64,000 nucleotides of DNA from Microbacterium sp. (GCF_031180975.1 NZ_JAPSLI010000007.1:62001-126000), one strand, 5' to 3'; shown: positions 42,457 through 51,762, counted from the first letter of the stretch. Translations and numbers: made by a program. Notes: generated by a model from the sequence alone, not told the origin.

Positions 42457-45400
42457 TCAGCGCACCGGATCGAGCATCGGGATGTCGTAGCGGTGCGGCG
42501 TGCCGAAGCGGTGAGCGGTGACCGATACGGCCTGCTCGCGCAGGAACGCGAGCATCTCGACGCGGCCGGCCGACACGACCGGGTTGGCGTAGATCGCCAG
42601 ACCGGGTGCACCGTTCACTGCGGATGCCGTCTCCCCGGCATCCGCTCCGATGAGCCGCACCCGTCCGCCGGCGGCGGCGAGGCGGCGGGCATGCGCGGCC
42701 CACGCCGCGGCATCCTCGGTCGCCACGGCGACGTCGTGGACGCCGAGCCAGGTGGTGACGGCCGACGGCAGCGCCTCGGCGGTGCTCACGGTGACGAGGG
42801 AGCGGGTGCGCAGGCCGGCGGCGACCACGCGGATCAGGTCGGCGATCCGGTCGCCCTCGAACCGCACGGTGACGGGCAGCGCCTGGTAGCGCAGCGCGTT
42901 GTGCTCGGTGACGAGCCCGGTGGCGTCGCGGACGACACCGAACTCCTCCGCCCACGCGTCGATGTCGGTGGCCAGCGCGCCACGCAGCCAGCCGGCGTCC
43001 GTCTTCGCGACCGACTCGGCGAGGCGCACGGCACTGAGACCGAGCTCGTCGAGCGGACGCGTGGTCGAGACCGCGGCATCCGCCCAGTCGGCGAGGCCGA
43101 CGAGGTAGTTCGGGCCACCCGCCTTGGCGCCGGCACCGACGACGGACTTCTTCCAGCCGCCGAACGGCTGACGCTGCACGATCGCGCCGGTGGTGCCGCG
43201 GTTGACGTACACGTTTCCGGCCTCGATGCGCGCGAGCCACTGCTGGATCTCGTCCTCGTCGAGTGAGTGCAGGCCCGAGGTCAGCCCGTACTCGATGTCG
43301 TTGACGATGTCGATCGCCTCGTTGAGCGTCTCGGCGGTCATGATGCCGAGCACCGGACCGAAGTACTCGACGCGGTGGAACTCGCTGCCGCGCTGCACGC
43401 CGTCGCGGATGCCGGGACGCCAGAGCTGCCCCGCGTCGTCGAGCTTCTCCGGCTCGAGCAGCCACGACTGCCCCGGGTGCAGGGTGGTGAGTGCGCCGAG
43501 GAGCTTGCCCTCGGCGGGCCCGATCAGCGGGCCGATGCGGTTCGAGCCGTCGCTCGGGTCGCCGACCTCGTACGCCCGGACGGCGTCGACCAGCTGGCGG
43601 CGGAACCGCTCGGATCTCGCGACCGACCCGACGAGCACGACCAGCGACGCCGCCGAGCACTTCTGCCCGGCGTGACCGAACGCGGAGTAGGCGACGTCCT
43701 TGGCTGCCAGGTCCAGGTCGGCCGACGGGGTCACGATGATGGCGTTCTTGCCGCTCGTCTCGGCGAGCAACGGCAGATCGGGGCGGAAGCTGCGGAACAG
43801 CTCGGCGGTCTCGAAACCACCGGTGAGGATCACGCGCCCGACGGCGGGGTCGCTGACCAGCTTGGTGCCGAGCTCACGACCCTCGAGCTGCACGTACTGC
43901 AGCACCTCGCGGGGAACACCCGCCTCCCACAGCGCCTCGACCATGACGGCTCCGGAGCGGCGCGCCTGGCGGGCGGGCTTGATGATCACCGGGGATCCGG
44001 TGGCGAGCGCCGACAGCACCGAGCCGGCCGGGATCGCGACGGGGAAGTTCCACGGCGGGGTGACGACGGTAAGGCCGACCGGCCGCATGGTCGCACCGTC
44101 GACGTGGACCAGGGTGCGGGCGGACTCTGCGTAGTAGTGCGCGAAGTCGATGGCCTCGGACACTTCCGGGTCACCCTGCTCGATGACCTTGCCCGCCTCG
44201 GAGCCCATCACCTCGAGCAGTTCGGCGCGACGCGCCTCGAGCACGTCGCCGGCGCGGTGCAGGATCTCGGCACGACCGTCGGCGCCGAGCGCGCGCCACG
44301 CCTCGCCGGCCGCCACCGCGGTCGCGATGCGCTCGTCGAGTTGCTCGGCGCTGCGCAGGGTGTTGGCTGCGACGGTGTCGTCGCCCAGCGTGGAGCCCTT
44401 CATGCGGGCACGGATGCCGTCGGCCCACTCCCGGTTCGGCGCCAGGCTCGGGTCGGTGTCGGGAGTGTTCGCGAACCCGTCACGAGGGCCGGCCTGAGGG
44501 GGCAGCTGCCGATTCTGGGTGCGGTTCGGCTGCGGCACCTCGGTCGGGATGGTGCGGACGGATGCCAGGAAGCGCTCCTTCTCACGCTCGAACAGCGCGG
44601 GGTCGGAGTCGAGGTCGAACACCGCCGACATGAAGTTCTCGTGCGACGCGCCCTCTTCGAGGCGGCGGATCAGGTACGCGATCGCGACGTCGAACTCCCC
44701 GGGGTGCACGACCGGCGTGTACAGCAGCAGCGAGCCGACAGTGCGCTTGACCACCTCGGCCTGGGCGGACGCCATGCCGAGCAGCATCTCGAAGTCGACC
44801 GGCTGGGTCGCCGAGCCTGTCGACGTGAGTCCGCGCCGCTCGGCGAGCAGCCACGCCAGGGCGATGTCGAACAGGTTGTGGCCGGCGACGCCGATGCGGA
44901 CGTTGCTCACGTGCTCGGGGCGCAGCGCGTAGTCGAGCACGGCCTTGTAGGAGGAGTCGGACTCCTGCTTGGTCGACCAGGTGGCGAGCGGCCAGCCGTG
45001 GGATTCGGCGTCGACCTTCTCCATCGGCAGGTTGGCGCCCTTCACGACGCGCACCTTGATGGGGGCGCCGCCGTCGGCGACGCGGGCCGCCGCCCACTCC
45101 TGCAGCCGCATCATGGCGCCGAGCGCGTCGGGCAGGTACGCCTGCAGCACGATGCCGGCCTCGAGGTTCTTGAACTCCGGACGGTCGAGGATGCTGGTGA
45201 AGACCGCGATCGTGAGGTCGAGGTCCTTGTACTCCTCCATGTCGAGGTTGATGAACTTCTGCGCGCCTGAGCCTGCCGCCGGGCGGGCGGCGATGCGGTA
45301 CAGCGGCAGCAGTGCCTCGGCCGCGTGCGCGACCGCGTCGTCGAACGCCCACGGGCTGTGCGGGGCGACGGTGGAGGAGACCTTGATGGACACGTAGTCC

Positions 45401-45939
45401 ACGTCGTCGCGCTGCAGCAGGCGGCGGGTGCCGTCGAGGCGTCGCTTGGCCTCCTCGCGGCCGAGGATGGCCTCGCCGAGCAGGTTGATGTTGAGCTTCA
45501 CGCCCTGGGTCTCACGGATGTGCTTGATGGCGGCGCCGAGCTTCTCGTCGCGCGCGTCGACGATGAGGTGGCGCACCATCTGCCGCAGCACGCGGCGGCT
45601 GATCGGCACCACGACGCCGGGCAGGATCGGGGCGACGGCGCCGCCCAGGCCGATCGCGGCCCGCAGCGGCAGGGGCAGGAACTTCGGGGTGAGCGGAACG
45701 ATCTCACGCAGCTTGCGCGCCGCCACCCGCTTGTCCTCGGGGCGGACGACGCCGTCCACGAAGCCGACGGTGAAGTCCAGGCCGTTCGGGTCGCGCAGCA
45801 CGCCGGCGAGGCGCTGCGCGGCGGCATCCACCGGCACGTCGCGGCTTTCGGCGAGCCAGCGGCGGACGAGCGCGACGGCGTCGTCGGCCAGGTCGGCCAG
45901 CTCGGCGGACGGGGTGCTGAGGGGGGCGATGTCGGTCAT
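42457..45939 (-). CDS. putA: Bifunctional proline dehydrogenase / P5C dehydrogenase PutA (copy 1)
   Basis: A 1160-residue fused enzyme oxidising proline to glutamate. The FAD-dependent PRODH barrel is at ~90-430 (LNINLLGEAILGREEAKRRL; VKGANLPMEKVDAE; GVAGHNLFDIALAWLLAERR). The P5C dehydrogenase domain is at ~500-990, with Glu in LLAETSGKNA and Cys in FGHAGQKCSAAS. A conserved tail follows. No ribbon-helix-helix domain, so it is not a self-regulator. Start MTDIAPLSTP has GGAG nine bases upstream. Divergent LysR gene is the probable regulator. A second PutA lies at the right edge. Confidence 0.93.
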   Translation of the reverse strand: MTDIAPLSTPSAELADLADDAVALVRRWLAESRDVPVDAAAQRLAGVLRDPNGLDFTVGFVDGVVRPEDKRVAARKLREIVPLTPKFLPLPLRAAIGLGGAVAPILPGVVVPISRRVLRQMVRHLIVDARDEKLGAAIKHIRETQGVKLNINLLGEAILGREEAKRRLDGTRRLLQRDDVDYVSIKVSSTVAPHSPWAFDDAVAHAAEALLPLYRIAARPAAGSGAQKFINLDMEEYKDLDLTIAVFTSILDRPEFKNLEAGIVLQAYLPDALGAMMRLQEWAAARVADGGAPIKVRVVKGANLPMEKVDAESHGWPLATWSTKQESDSSYKAVLDYALRPEHVSNVRIGVAGHNLFDIALAWLLAERRGLTSTGSATQPVDFEMLLGMASAQAEVVKRTVGSLLLYTPVVHPGEFDVAIAYLIRRLEEGASHENFMSAVFDLDSDPALFEREKERFLASVRTIPTEVPQPNRTQNRQLPPQAGPRDGFANTPDTDPSLAPNREWADGIRARMKGSTLGDDTVAANTLRSAEQLDERIATAVAAGEAWRALGADGRAEILHRAGDVLEARRAELLEVMGSEAGKVIEQGDPEVSEAIDFAHYYAESARTLVHVDGATMRPVGLTVVTPPWNFPVAIPAGSVLSALATGSPVIIKPARQARRSGAVMVEALWEAGVPREVLQYVQLEGRELGTKLVSDPAVGRVILTGGFETAELFRSFRPDLPLLAETSGKNAIIVTPSADLDLAAKDVAYSAFGHAGQKCSAASLVVLVGSVARSERFRRQLVDAVRAYEVGDPSDGSNRIGPLIGPAEGKLLGALTTLHPGQSWLLEPEKLDDAGQLWRPGIRDGVQRGSEFHRVEYFGPVLGIMTAETLNEAIDIVNDIEYGLTSGLHSLDEDEIQQWLARIEAGNVYVNRGTTGAIVQRQPFGGWKKSVVGAGAKAGGPNYLVGLADWADAAVSTTRPLDELGLSAVRLAESVAKTDAGWLRGALATDIDAWAEEFGVVRDATGLVTEHNALRYQALPVTVRFEGDRIADLIRVVAAGLRTRSLVTVSTAEALPSAVTTWLGVHDVAVATEDAAAWAAHARRLAAAGGRVRLIGADAGETASAVNGAPGLAIYANPVVSAGRVEMLAFLREQAVSVTAHRFGTPHRYDIPMLDPVR

Positions 45940-46083
45940 GGGGGCTCCACTCGGGTGCGCGGCGGTCGCCGCAGGGGATGTCTCCAGCATCCTCTTCGCA
46001 ACCCTCCAATAAAAGCGATGATTTTCGACGGATAATGTTCGGGTATCGCGAATGTTTCGGGTCACGTTCCCCACCCTCCTCGG

Positions 46084-46150
46084 GTTTGGGGCGGATTTTC
46101 GCGTTTGGGGCGGGTGCGCACCGCCCCAAACGCGATAATCCGCCCCAAAC
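46084..46150. repeat. Near-perfect 30-bp inverted repeat (family F)
   Basis: Arms 46084-46113 and 46121-46150 pair 29 of 30 bases around a 7-nt loop; each arm contains GTTTGGGGCGG twice over. It lies in the 255-bp putA-lysR divergent region, 45 bp ahead of the regulator gene. An AT-rich stretch nearer putA (~46005-46040) probably holds the promoters. Confidence 0.88.
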
Positions 46151-46194
46151 GCCCCAGAGAGACGGGGAAGACGAGACGAGAGAGGGGAAGACGG

Positions 46195-47088
46195 GTGTTC
46201 GATCTGCGGAGACTGCGGATGCTGCACGAGCTGGCGCTTCGGGGGACGATCGCCGAGGTCGCGGCGAACCTGTCGTACAGCCCGTCGACGGTGTCGCAGC
46301 AGCTGTCGCTCCTGGAGCGCGACGCGGGAGTGGCGCTGCTCGAGCCGGACGGGCGCCGCGTGCGGCTCACCCCGCACGGCCGGCAGCTCGCCGAGCATGC
46401 CGCCAGGGCGCTGGAACTCGACGAGGCCGCCCGCGCCGCACTCTCCGCGCACGGCGGCCTCGAGCCGGTGCGGATGGCCGCCATGCCCACCGCCGCCCAG
46501 ACGATCGTCCCGGCGGCACTCACCCTGCTGGCCGAGCGGATGCCGCAGCTTCGCGTCGAGGTTTCCGAGATCGCACCGGAGGAGGGTCTGTTCGAGCTGG
46601 CGGCGCGACGCTTCGACCTCGTGATCGCGGAGCAGTACCCCGGGCACACCCGCGAACTGCGGGACGGGGTGAAGCACGAGCTGCTCGGCCGCGACCCGAT
46701 CCGGATCGTCCTGCCCCCGCACGAAGAGCCCGTGGAGCTCGCCGCGCTGCGCGACCGCGCCTGGGTCATGGAGCCGCCCGGCACCGCCGCCCGACAGTGG
46801 GCGGTGCAGCAGTGCCGGGCCGCCGGCTTCGAACCGGACGTGCGGTTCGAAGCGACCGACCTCACGGCGCATGTGCGCCTGGTCGCGGCCGGTCACGCCG
46901 TCGGCATGCTGCCCGACCTGATCTGGGGCGACCGTCCCCCGGAGGTCGCTCTCGCGCCGCTCCCCGGCGACCCGGTGCGCGAGGTGTTCACCGCGGTGCG
47001 CAGCGTGGCGCGTGAAGCCGACGGCATCCGCGCGCTGCGCGCCGCACTGTCCGAGGCGCTCGCCTCGCATCGCAACGCGACGGGGTGA
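46195..47088 (+). CDS. LysR family transcription regulator
   Basis: A 297-residue regulator with a LysR-type HTH (~5-62; IAEVAANLSYSPSTVSQQLS then LLERDAGVALLE) and a periplasmic-binding-type co-inducer domain (~88-290). GTG start behind GAGGGG. Divergent from putA, as expected for an activator responding to proline; the effector is inferred only from position. Confidence 0.88.
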   Translation: MFDLRRLRMLHELALRGTIAEVAANLSYSPSTVSQQLSLLERDAGVALLEPDGRRVRLTPHGRQLAEHAARALELDEAARAALSAHGGLEPVRMAAMPTAAQTIVPAALTLLAERMPQLRVEVSEIAPEEGLFELAARRFDLVIAEQYPGHTRELRDGVKHELLGRDPIRIVLPPHEEPVELAALRDRAWVMEPPGTAARQWAVQQCRAAGFEPDVRFEATDLTAHVRLVAAGHAVGMLPDLIWGDRPPEVALAPLPGDPVREVFTAVRSVAREADGIRALRAALSEALASHRNATG

Positions 47089-47097
47089 GCGCGGCAT

Positions 47098-47137
47098 CCG
47101 CCGGCCGGCCGCGCGGTGGCATCCGGGCGGCCGGCGG
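47098..47137. terminator. Hairpin between convergent lysR and aztD-like genes
   Basis: CCGCCGGCC and GGCCGGCGG form a 9-bp GC stem across a 22-nt loop in the 58-bp gap between two convergent genes, so it may end both transcripts. Confidence 0.5.
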
Positions 47138-47146
47138 CGGGCGGCG

Positions 47147-48340
47147 TCATCCGACGACGGCGATCTCGTTCGGGATCTCAGGCAGGTCGGCACGAGCGAT
47201 CTCGGCCCCGCTGGCCGCGTCGAGCGCGACGATCTCGCTGTTCATGGAGTCGGTCACGTACACCCGATCTCCAGCAACGGCGATCGCGGGGTGCGGGTCC
47301 TGCCACTCCTCGGGCCCCTCCCAGGCCTCGATCGCCTCGTGCGACGCGGACACCTCGCCGGTCGCGGGGTCGATGACGTGCAGCCGTCCGTCCGAACCGA
47401 TCATCAACGCGTCACCCGACGGACCGCGCACGATGCCGCGCCAGGTGTAGCTGACACCGTCCGGCAGGACGACCGTGTCAAGCGTCTTCGCCTCGGTGTC
47501 GATGAGAGCGATGTCGGTGAGCAGGTACCCCTCGGCGTCGGGATCGTCCTTGTAGTCCATCACGACCAGCGGGCTGTCCTCGCTGACGTAGGCGTTGCCG
47601 ATGCGCCCGAACTCGTCGGGCGACACCAGCTTGGTGATCTCCCCGTCGGCGTAGAGCAGCGCGCCGTCCTCGCAACCGAACACGAGCGCCTCATCCTGGG
47701 CGGTGCCCTCTCCGTGCACGGCCGGGCACTCGGCGCTGGCGGCGATCTCCGCACCCTGCGGGTCGGTGACGCGGATGCCGGTGCGCGCGGTCTCATCACC
47801 GACGGTGGTGACCAGGCTGCCGTGCTCGAGCACGACTGAGACACCGTGATGCGCCTCGACGCCGGGGATGACCTCGGCCTCGGGCAGCGCGTCGTCCATC
47901 TCCGCCAGGTCGGCGGTCTCGAACACGGTCGTGTCGCTGGTGGCGTCGTCGTACAGCACGGTGCGCCCGGCGTGGCGCACGACGTGGCCCGCGGCATCCG
48001 CCTTCACGACGTGGTCAGTGAGTTCGGGCTCGCGCATGTCGAGGAACCGGAAGCCCTCCGAGGTGATGACCACGACGTGACGGTCGTCACCGGCCGGACT
48101 CAAGCGCACGAAGTCTTCGGAGGCGAAGTCGTCGACCACCTCGAGCGTCTCGCCGTCCACTACCAGCACGCCACCCGCGTACGCCACCGCGATGCGCGGT
48201 GCGGCGGGGTCCGTTCCCTCGTCGTCCGCCGCGGCCTTCGCGCCGGGCGTCGGCTGCCCCGCGCATCCGGCCAGCAGCAGCACGGCCAGGCCTGCCCCGG
48301 CGGTGGCGACAGCGCGCCTCCTGATCGTCGATCGCTTCAT
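47147..48340 (-). CDS. aztD: AztD-like metallochaperone lipoprotein
   Basis: A 397-residue lipoprotein (lipobox LAGC, Cys26) with a beta-propeller-like run of repeats and the stretches HVVVITSEGFRFLDM, VEAHHGVSVVLEHGSLVTTV and YTWRGIVRGPSGDALMIGSD that I associate with the zinc metallochaperone AztD. His-His in AHHGV and the early Asp/Glu-rich tail (ADDEGTDPA) could bind metal. AztD hands zinc to a binding protein of an ABC importer; no such importer is in the window. Follows a related lipoprotein by 53 bp behind a Zur-type box. Confidence 0.72.
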   Translation of the reverse strand: MKRSTIRRRAVATAGAGLAVLLLAGCAGQPTPGAKAAADDEGTDPAAPRIAVAYAGGVLVVDGETLEVVDDFASEDFVRLSPAGDDRHVVVITSEGFRFLDMREPELTDHVVKADAAGHVVRHAGRTVLYDDATSDTTVFETADLAEMDDALPEAEVIPGVEAHHGVSVVLEHGSLVTTVGDETARTGIRVTDPQGAEIAASAECPAVHGEGTAQDEALVFGCEDGALLYADGEITKLVSPDEFGRIGNAYVSEDSPLVVMDYKDDPDAEGYLLTDIALIDTEAKTLDTVVLPDGVSYTWRGIVRGPSGDALMIGSDGRLHVIDPATGEVSASHEAIEAWEGPEEWQDPHPAIAVAGDRVYVTDSMNSEIVALDAASGAEIARADLPEIPNEIAVVG

Positions 48341-48393
48341 CGTTTTCCTCTCTTGTCGTGGCGGACGCAGTCCGCCCTGGGTGTGGGATGCCG

Positions 48394-49593
48394 TCAGCGG
48401 CCGGTCTCGGCCAGGTGCACAGGTGGGGTGTCGGTGGCGAAGGTCCGCGTGACCCGGGCGTCATCCGCGGGGTCGATCTCCCACAGCATCCGCTCGCTCG
48501 GTCCGTTGAGATACACGTGGTCCTGGTCGACGACGAGCTCGATCGTCGCCGCGGCGTCGGGGTCGCGCAGCGACTCGGCGACCAGCGGCGCGGTGCGCGC
48601 CGCGACACGCCCCTGGCTGAGGACGAGCACGGACCCGTCGGCGCCGAGCACGGCGACGCGCTGCTGTACGTCGTCGATCGCCGTGGCGCGGACGATCGGC
48701 TCCCCCACGTCCTGGAGGGCCCAGGAGCGGGCACGGGTGTCCAGGATCCAGACGCCGCGCTCACCCGCGAGAGCGGCGACTCGCGGCCGGGACTCCCGCG
48801 CGGCGAAGACGCCGGCGGCGGAGGCGACATCGGCGGGGGCCGCTCCGGCCGGGTACGGAATCCGTTCGGCGCGCGCGGCATCGCCGCCCGGCGCCAGCAC
48901 CGCGCCGTCCGCGCATCCGACGACGACACCCACCGCGGTGGCGATGGTGCCCGCGGCGCCGACGCACGGGATGCGGCTGCGCTCGCTTCCGTCGGCGGTG
49001 ACGACCCGCAGCCGGGCGGGTGCGCCCGCGGCATCCGGCTCGGTGACGAGCGCGCCCTCGGTGAGCGGCACCGTCAGTCCGTCGTGCGCGGCGACCCGGA
49101 TGCGGAAGGTCTCGGCGATGCGGCCGTCGGCGAGCGCGTCTGCCGCGAGCAGAACCGCCTCGCCGCGGAACATGACGCCGGTGCCGGTGACGCCGGGCAC
49201 GACGGTGGGCACGCCGTCACCCTCGACCTCGCCGAGCACACGCACGGGACCGACGTGGTAGTGGAAGTGGTCGCCGTGACTGCGGGTCCACACCCCGCTG
49301 TCGATGACCGTCACGGATCCCTCGCGGATGCCGAACAGATACCGCCCGTCGCTCACCAGCCGCTCGACCGGCTTGATCTCAGCGATGACGTCGCGGCCGC
49401 CGTCGGCGAGGTCGAGGTGGTGCACGCGTCCGCCTGGGTCGATGGTGGTCAGGTGGTGTGGCGGCTCGGCCACCTCCCTCGGTGCCCTCGTGTCCGCTGT
49501 CGCGGCGGTCGGGTCGGCAGCCGGCGTGGCGGAGGCGGCGCATCCGGTGAGCACCGTGAGCGCGAGCAGGAGCGGGACGGCGGACAGGCGCAT
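48394..49593 (-). CDS. AztD-like lipoprotein with His-rich metal site
   Basis: A 399-residue lipoprotein (lipobox LTGC, Cys18) with propeller-like repeats related to its downstream neighbour. The cluster SHGDHFHYH (105-113) and nearby PPHHL and RVHHL (~45-60) are strong candidate metal ligands, as in AztD-type chaperones. GAGAGG ribosome site; a Zur-type box lies 48 bp upstream. First gene of a two-gene unit. Likely a cell-surface zinc-binding protein made in zinc shortage. Confidence 0.72.
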   Translation of the reverse strand: MRLSAVPLLLALTVLTGCAASATPAADPTAATADTRAPREVAEPPHHLTTIDPGGRVHHLDLADGGRDVIAEIKPVERLVSDGRYLFGIREGSVTVIDSGVWTRSHGDHFHYHVGPVRVLGEVEGDGVPTVVPGVTGTGVMFRGEAVLLAADALADGRIAETFRIRVAAHDGLTVPLTEGALVTEPDAAGAPARLRVVTADGSERSRIPCVGAAGTIATAVGVVVGCADGAVLAPGGDAARAERIPYPAGAAPADVASAAGVFAARESRPRVAALAGERGVWILDTRARSWALQDVGEPIVRATAIDDVQQRVAVLGADGSVLVLSQGRVAARTAPLVAESLRDPDAAATIELVVDQDHVYLNGPSERMLWEIDPADDARVTRTFATDTPPVHLAETGR

Positions 49594-49640
49594 CGTGACC
49601 TCTCGATGGGGACGGGGACGTCAGCGACTGTAGCAGTTAT

Positions 49641-49661
49641 TGAGAACGATTTTCATTCTCA
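49641..49661. promoter_or_regulatory. Zur-type metalloregulator box
   Basis: TGAGAACGATTTTCA fits the TGAnAAnCnTTnTCA pattern of actinobacterial Zur sites, and extends to outer arms TGAGAA/TTCTCA. It is one of the few AT-rich spots here and lies just upstream of the two AztD-like genes. Confidence 0.72.
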
Positions 49662-49721
49662 GCGGATCCATGAGCGAGAGTGTCGCGGGCCGAGAGGCTT
49701 CGAACGAGGGGGAGGTGCGCG

Positions 49722-50696
49722 TCAGAGCGCGCGGACGTCGGCGTGCGGCATCCGCTCGCGCATCACGCGGATCGCCTCAGGGTTGTGGTCGACGAGCACG
49801 GCATCCCGGCCGAGCGCCGAGGCGACGGCACCGGTCGTGCCGCTGCCGGCGAAGAGGTCGAGCACACGATCGCCGGGTCGGCTGGACGCCTGCACGATGC
49901 GGCGCAGCACGCCCTCGGGCTTCTGGGTGGGGTATCCGGTCTTCTCGCGCCCGGTGGTGGGCACGATGGTGTGCCACCAGACATCGGTGGGCAGCTTGCC
50001 GCGGGCCGCCTTCTCGGCGGTGACCAGCCCCGGGGCCATGTACGGCTCGCGGTCGACGTCGTCCGAGTTGAAGACGTGTCCGCCGGGGGTCTTCACGTAG
50101 ACCAGGATCGTGTCGTGCTTGGTCGGCCAGCGCCTGCGTGACTTCGCCCCGTAGTCGTACGCCCAGATCAGCTCGTTCAGGAAGGCGTCGCGCCCGAAGA
50201 CGGCATCCAGCATCACCTTGGCGTAGTGCGCCTCACGGTAGTCCAGGTGCAAATACAGGGTGCCGTCGTCAGCCAGCAGACGCCACGCCTCTTCGAGCCG
50301 GGGCATCAGGAAGTCGCCGTAGTCGTCGAACCGGTCGTCGTACTGGCGCAGCATGCCGCGGACCCGCTCGTACGCGTGGCCGTGGAACCCGTGCCGCACC
50401 TCCGTCCGGCGGAGCGCGCGTTCAGTTCTCAGGAGATCCGGGCCGGTTTCGGCCGGAACGGGGTGTTCCGGGCCGGATCCGGCCGATTCTTCCTGAGTTG
50501 TGAACGCCCGGCGGGCGGTGATCACCTGCCGCTCCTGTGCCCGGCCGGTGTTGAACGGCGGGTCGAGGTACACCAGGGTGAAGGAAGCCGACGGCAGCGT
50601 GGCCGCGACGGCGAGATTCTCGCCCTGGATGATCTCGACCGCGCCGGGCGCCGGGTCGCGCTGCGCCGGCTCCGCGACCGCGGGCGTGGCGGTCAT
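49722..50696 (-). CDS. Site-specific DNA methyltransferase, beta class
   Basis: A 324-residue amino-methyltransferase. Catalytic DPPF at 45-48 (YLDPPFNTG) precedes the AdoMet motif DLFAGSGTTG (~282), the beta-class order, so it makes N4-methylcytosine or N6-methyladenine. KLPTDVWWHTIVPTTGREKT and YPTQKPEGVLRRIV are typical. No restriction gene is nearby; it overlaps the lipoate ligase stop as ATGA. Oddity: residues ~64-93 (including TTQEESAGSGPEHPVP) are encoded by a palindromic repeat inserted in frame between RAQERQVITA and RHGFHGHAYERV, i.e. just after the catalytic loop. Confidence 0.85.
   Translation of the reverse strand: MTATPAVAEPAQRDPAPGAVEIIQGENLAVAATLPSASFTLVYLDPPFNTGRAQERQVITARRAFTTQEESAGSGPEHPVPAETGPDLLRTERALRRTEVRHGFHGHAYERVRGMLRQYDDRFDDYGDFLMPRLEEAWRLLADDGTLYLHLDYREAHYAKVMLDAVFGRDAFLNELIWAYDYGAKSRRRWPTKHDTILVYVKTPGGHVFNSDDVDREPYMAPGLVTAEKAARGKLPTDVWWHTIVPTTGREKTGYPTQKPEGVLRRIVQASSRPGDRVLDLFAGSGTTGAVASALGRDAVLVDHNPEAIRVMRERMPHADVRAL
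50419..50516. repeat. Palindromic repeat family C inside the methyltransferase gene
   Basis: Outer arms CGTTCAGTTCTCAGGA (50419-50434) and TCCTGAGTTGTGAACG (50501-50516) pair 13 of 16; the interior, rich in GGCCGG and TTCCGG, forms further hairpins. The frame stays open through it. Confidence 0.82.
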
Positions 50697-51742
50697 GGGA
50701 CGCGGTGCAGCCACGCGTCGGTCGCGAACTTCGACTCCACGAGCGCCTCCGCGTCGCGATACTCGTCGTCGGAGATCGTGCCGTCCTCGGCACCGGTGAG
50801 CGCGCGGAAGGTGTCCTTGAACCGCTCGATGATGTCGGCGCGCGCCATGCCGGTCTGCGTGCGCAGCGGGTCGACGCGCTTGGCCGCCGATACGGTGCCC
50901 TTGTCGCTGAGCTTCTCGCGTCCGATCCGCAGCACTTCGGTCATGACCTGGCCGTCGATGTCGTACGAGATCGTGGCGTGGTGCAGCACGCCACCGTTGG
51001 CGAGCCGCTTCTGCGCGGCGCCGCCGATCTTGCCGCTCGGGCTCGCGATGTCGTTGAGCGGCTGGTAGGTGGCGTTCACGCCGACCGAGCGCAGCGCCTG
51101 CAGCACCCAGTCGTCGAGGAACGCGTACGAGTCGGCGAACGTCATGCCCTGCACGAGAGCGGCCGGCACGTAGAGGGAGTACGTGATGATCTGGCCGGCG
51201 GCCATCAGCATCGCCCCGCCGCCGGAGATGCGGCGCACGACGTCGAAGCCGTGCCGGGCGGCGCCCTCGGGGTCGACCTCGTTGCGGTACGACTGGAACG
51301 ACCCGATCACGACGGCGGACTGGTCCCATTCCCAGATCCGCAACGTGGGCCGGCGACGCCCGTCGCCCACCCGCGCGGTGAGCACCTCGTCGAGCGCGAG
51401 GTTCATCCGCGGCGACACGGCCTTCTCGTGCACGATCTCCCAGTCGAAGTCGCGCCAGCCCGGCGCGGTGACGAGGGCGCGGCGCACCGCCGTGCCCACC
51501 GCCTCCGGCGAGAATCCGAGCAGCTGGGCGCCGTCGGGCAGGGCGGCCCGCACTGCGGCGGCGATCGTGGAGGCGTCGGATTCGACCGGCATGCCCTCGA
51601 CGGCGGCGTCGATGTCGGCGAGCGCCGTGTCCGGCTCGAGGAAGAAGTCGCCGGCGAGGTGGAACCGGCGGATCAGGCCGTCCTCGAAGTCCAGGTCGAC
51701 GACGACGAGCTTTCCGCCTGGAACCTTGTACTCTCCGTGCAC
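50693..51742 (-). CDS. Lipoate-protein ligase A-like protein with fused accessory domain
   Basis: A 349-residue protein whose first ~90 residues resemble the LplA accessory (carboxy-terminal) domain (KVPGGKLVVVDLDFEDGLIR) and whose main part (~100-349) is the ligase/biotin-ligase fold, with the lipoyl-AMP-binding RRISGGGAMLM (~169) and the KIGGAAQKR loop (~240). The domains are in reverse order to E. coli LplA. It would attach lipoate or octanoate to dehydrogenase complexes. Coupled to the methyltransferase gene. Confidence 0.85.
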   Translation of the reverse strand: MHGEYKVPGGKLVVVDLDFEDGLIRRFHLAGDFFLEPDTALADIDAAVEGMPVESDASTIAAAVRAALPDGAQLLGFSPEAVGTAVRRALVTAPGWRDFDWEIVHEKAVSPRMNLALDEVLTARVGDGRRRPTLRIWEWDQSAVVIGSFQSYRNEVDPEGAARHGFDVVRRISGGGAMLMAAGQIITYSLYVPAALVQGMTFADSYAFLDDWVLQALRSVGVNATYQPLNDIASPSGKIGGAAQKRLANGGVLHHATISYDIDGQVMTEVLRIGREKLSDKGTVSAAKRVDPLRTQTGMARADIIERFKDTFRALTGAEDGTISDDEYRDAEALVESKFATDAWLHRVP

Positions 51743-51762
51743 CTCACCAGCTTAAGCGGCGC

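Noticed and set aside
42457..47193. One 1578-residue open frame joining putA to sequence beyond its promoter
   Set aside because: The extension crosses the family F palindrome and lies antisense to a clear LysR gene; PutA homology begins only at the chosen start.
48360..48376. Attenuator hairpin between the two AztD-like genes
   Set aside because: GGCGGAC/GTCCGCC is only 7 bp with a 3-nt loop, common by chance in such GC-rich DNA.
49722..51329. A 535-residue version of the methyltransferase
   Set aside because: The extra amino-terminal part is a shadow of the lipoate ligase gene; the ATGA overlap gives the natural start.
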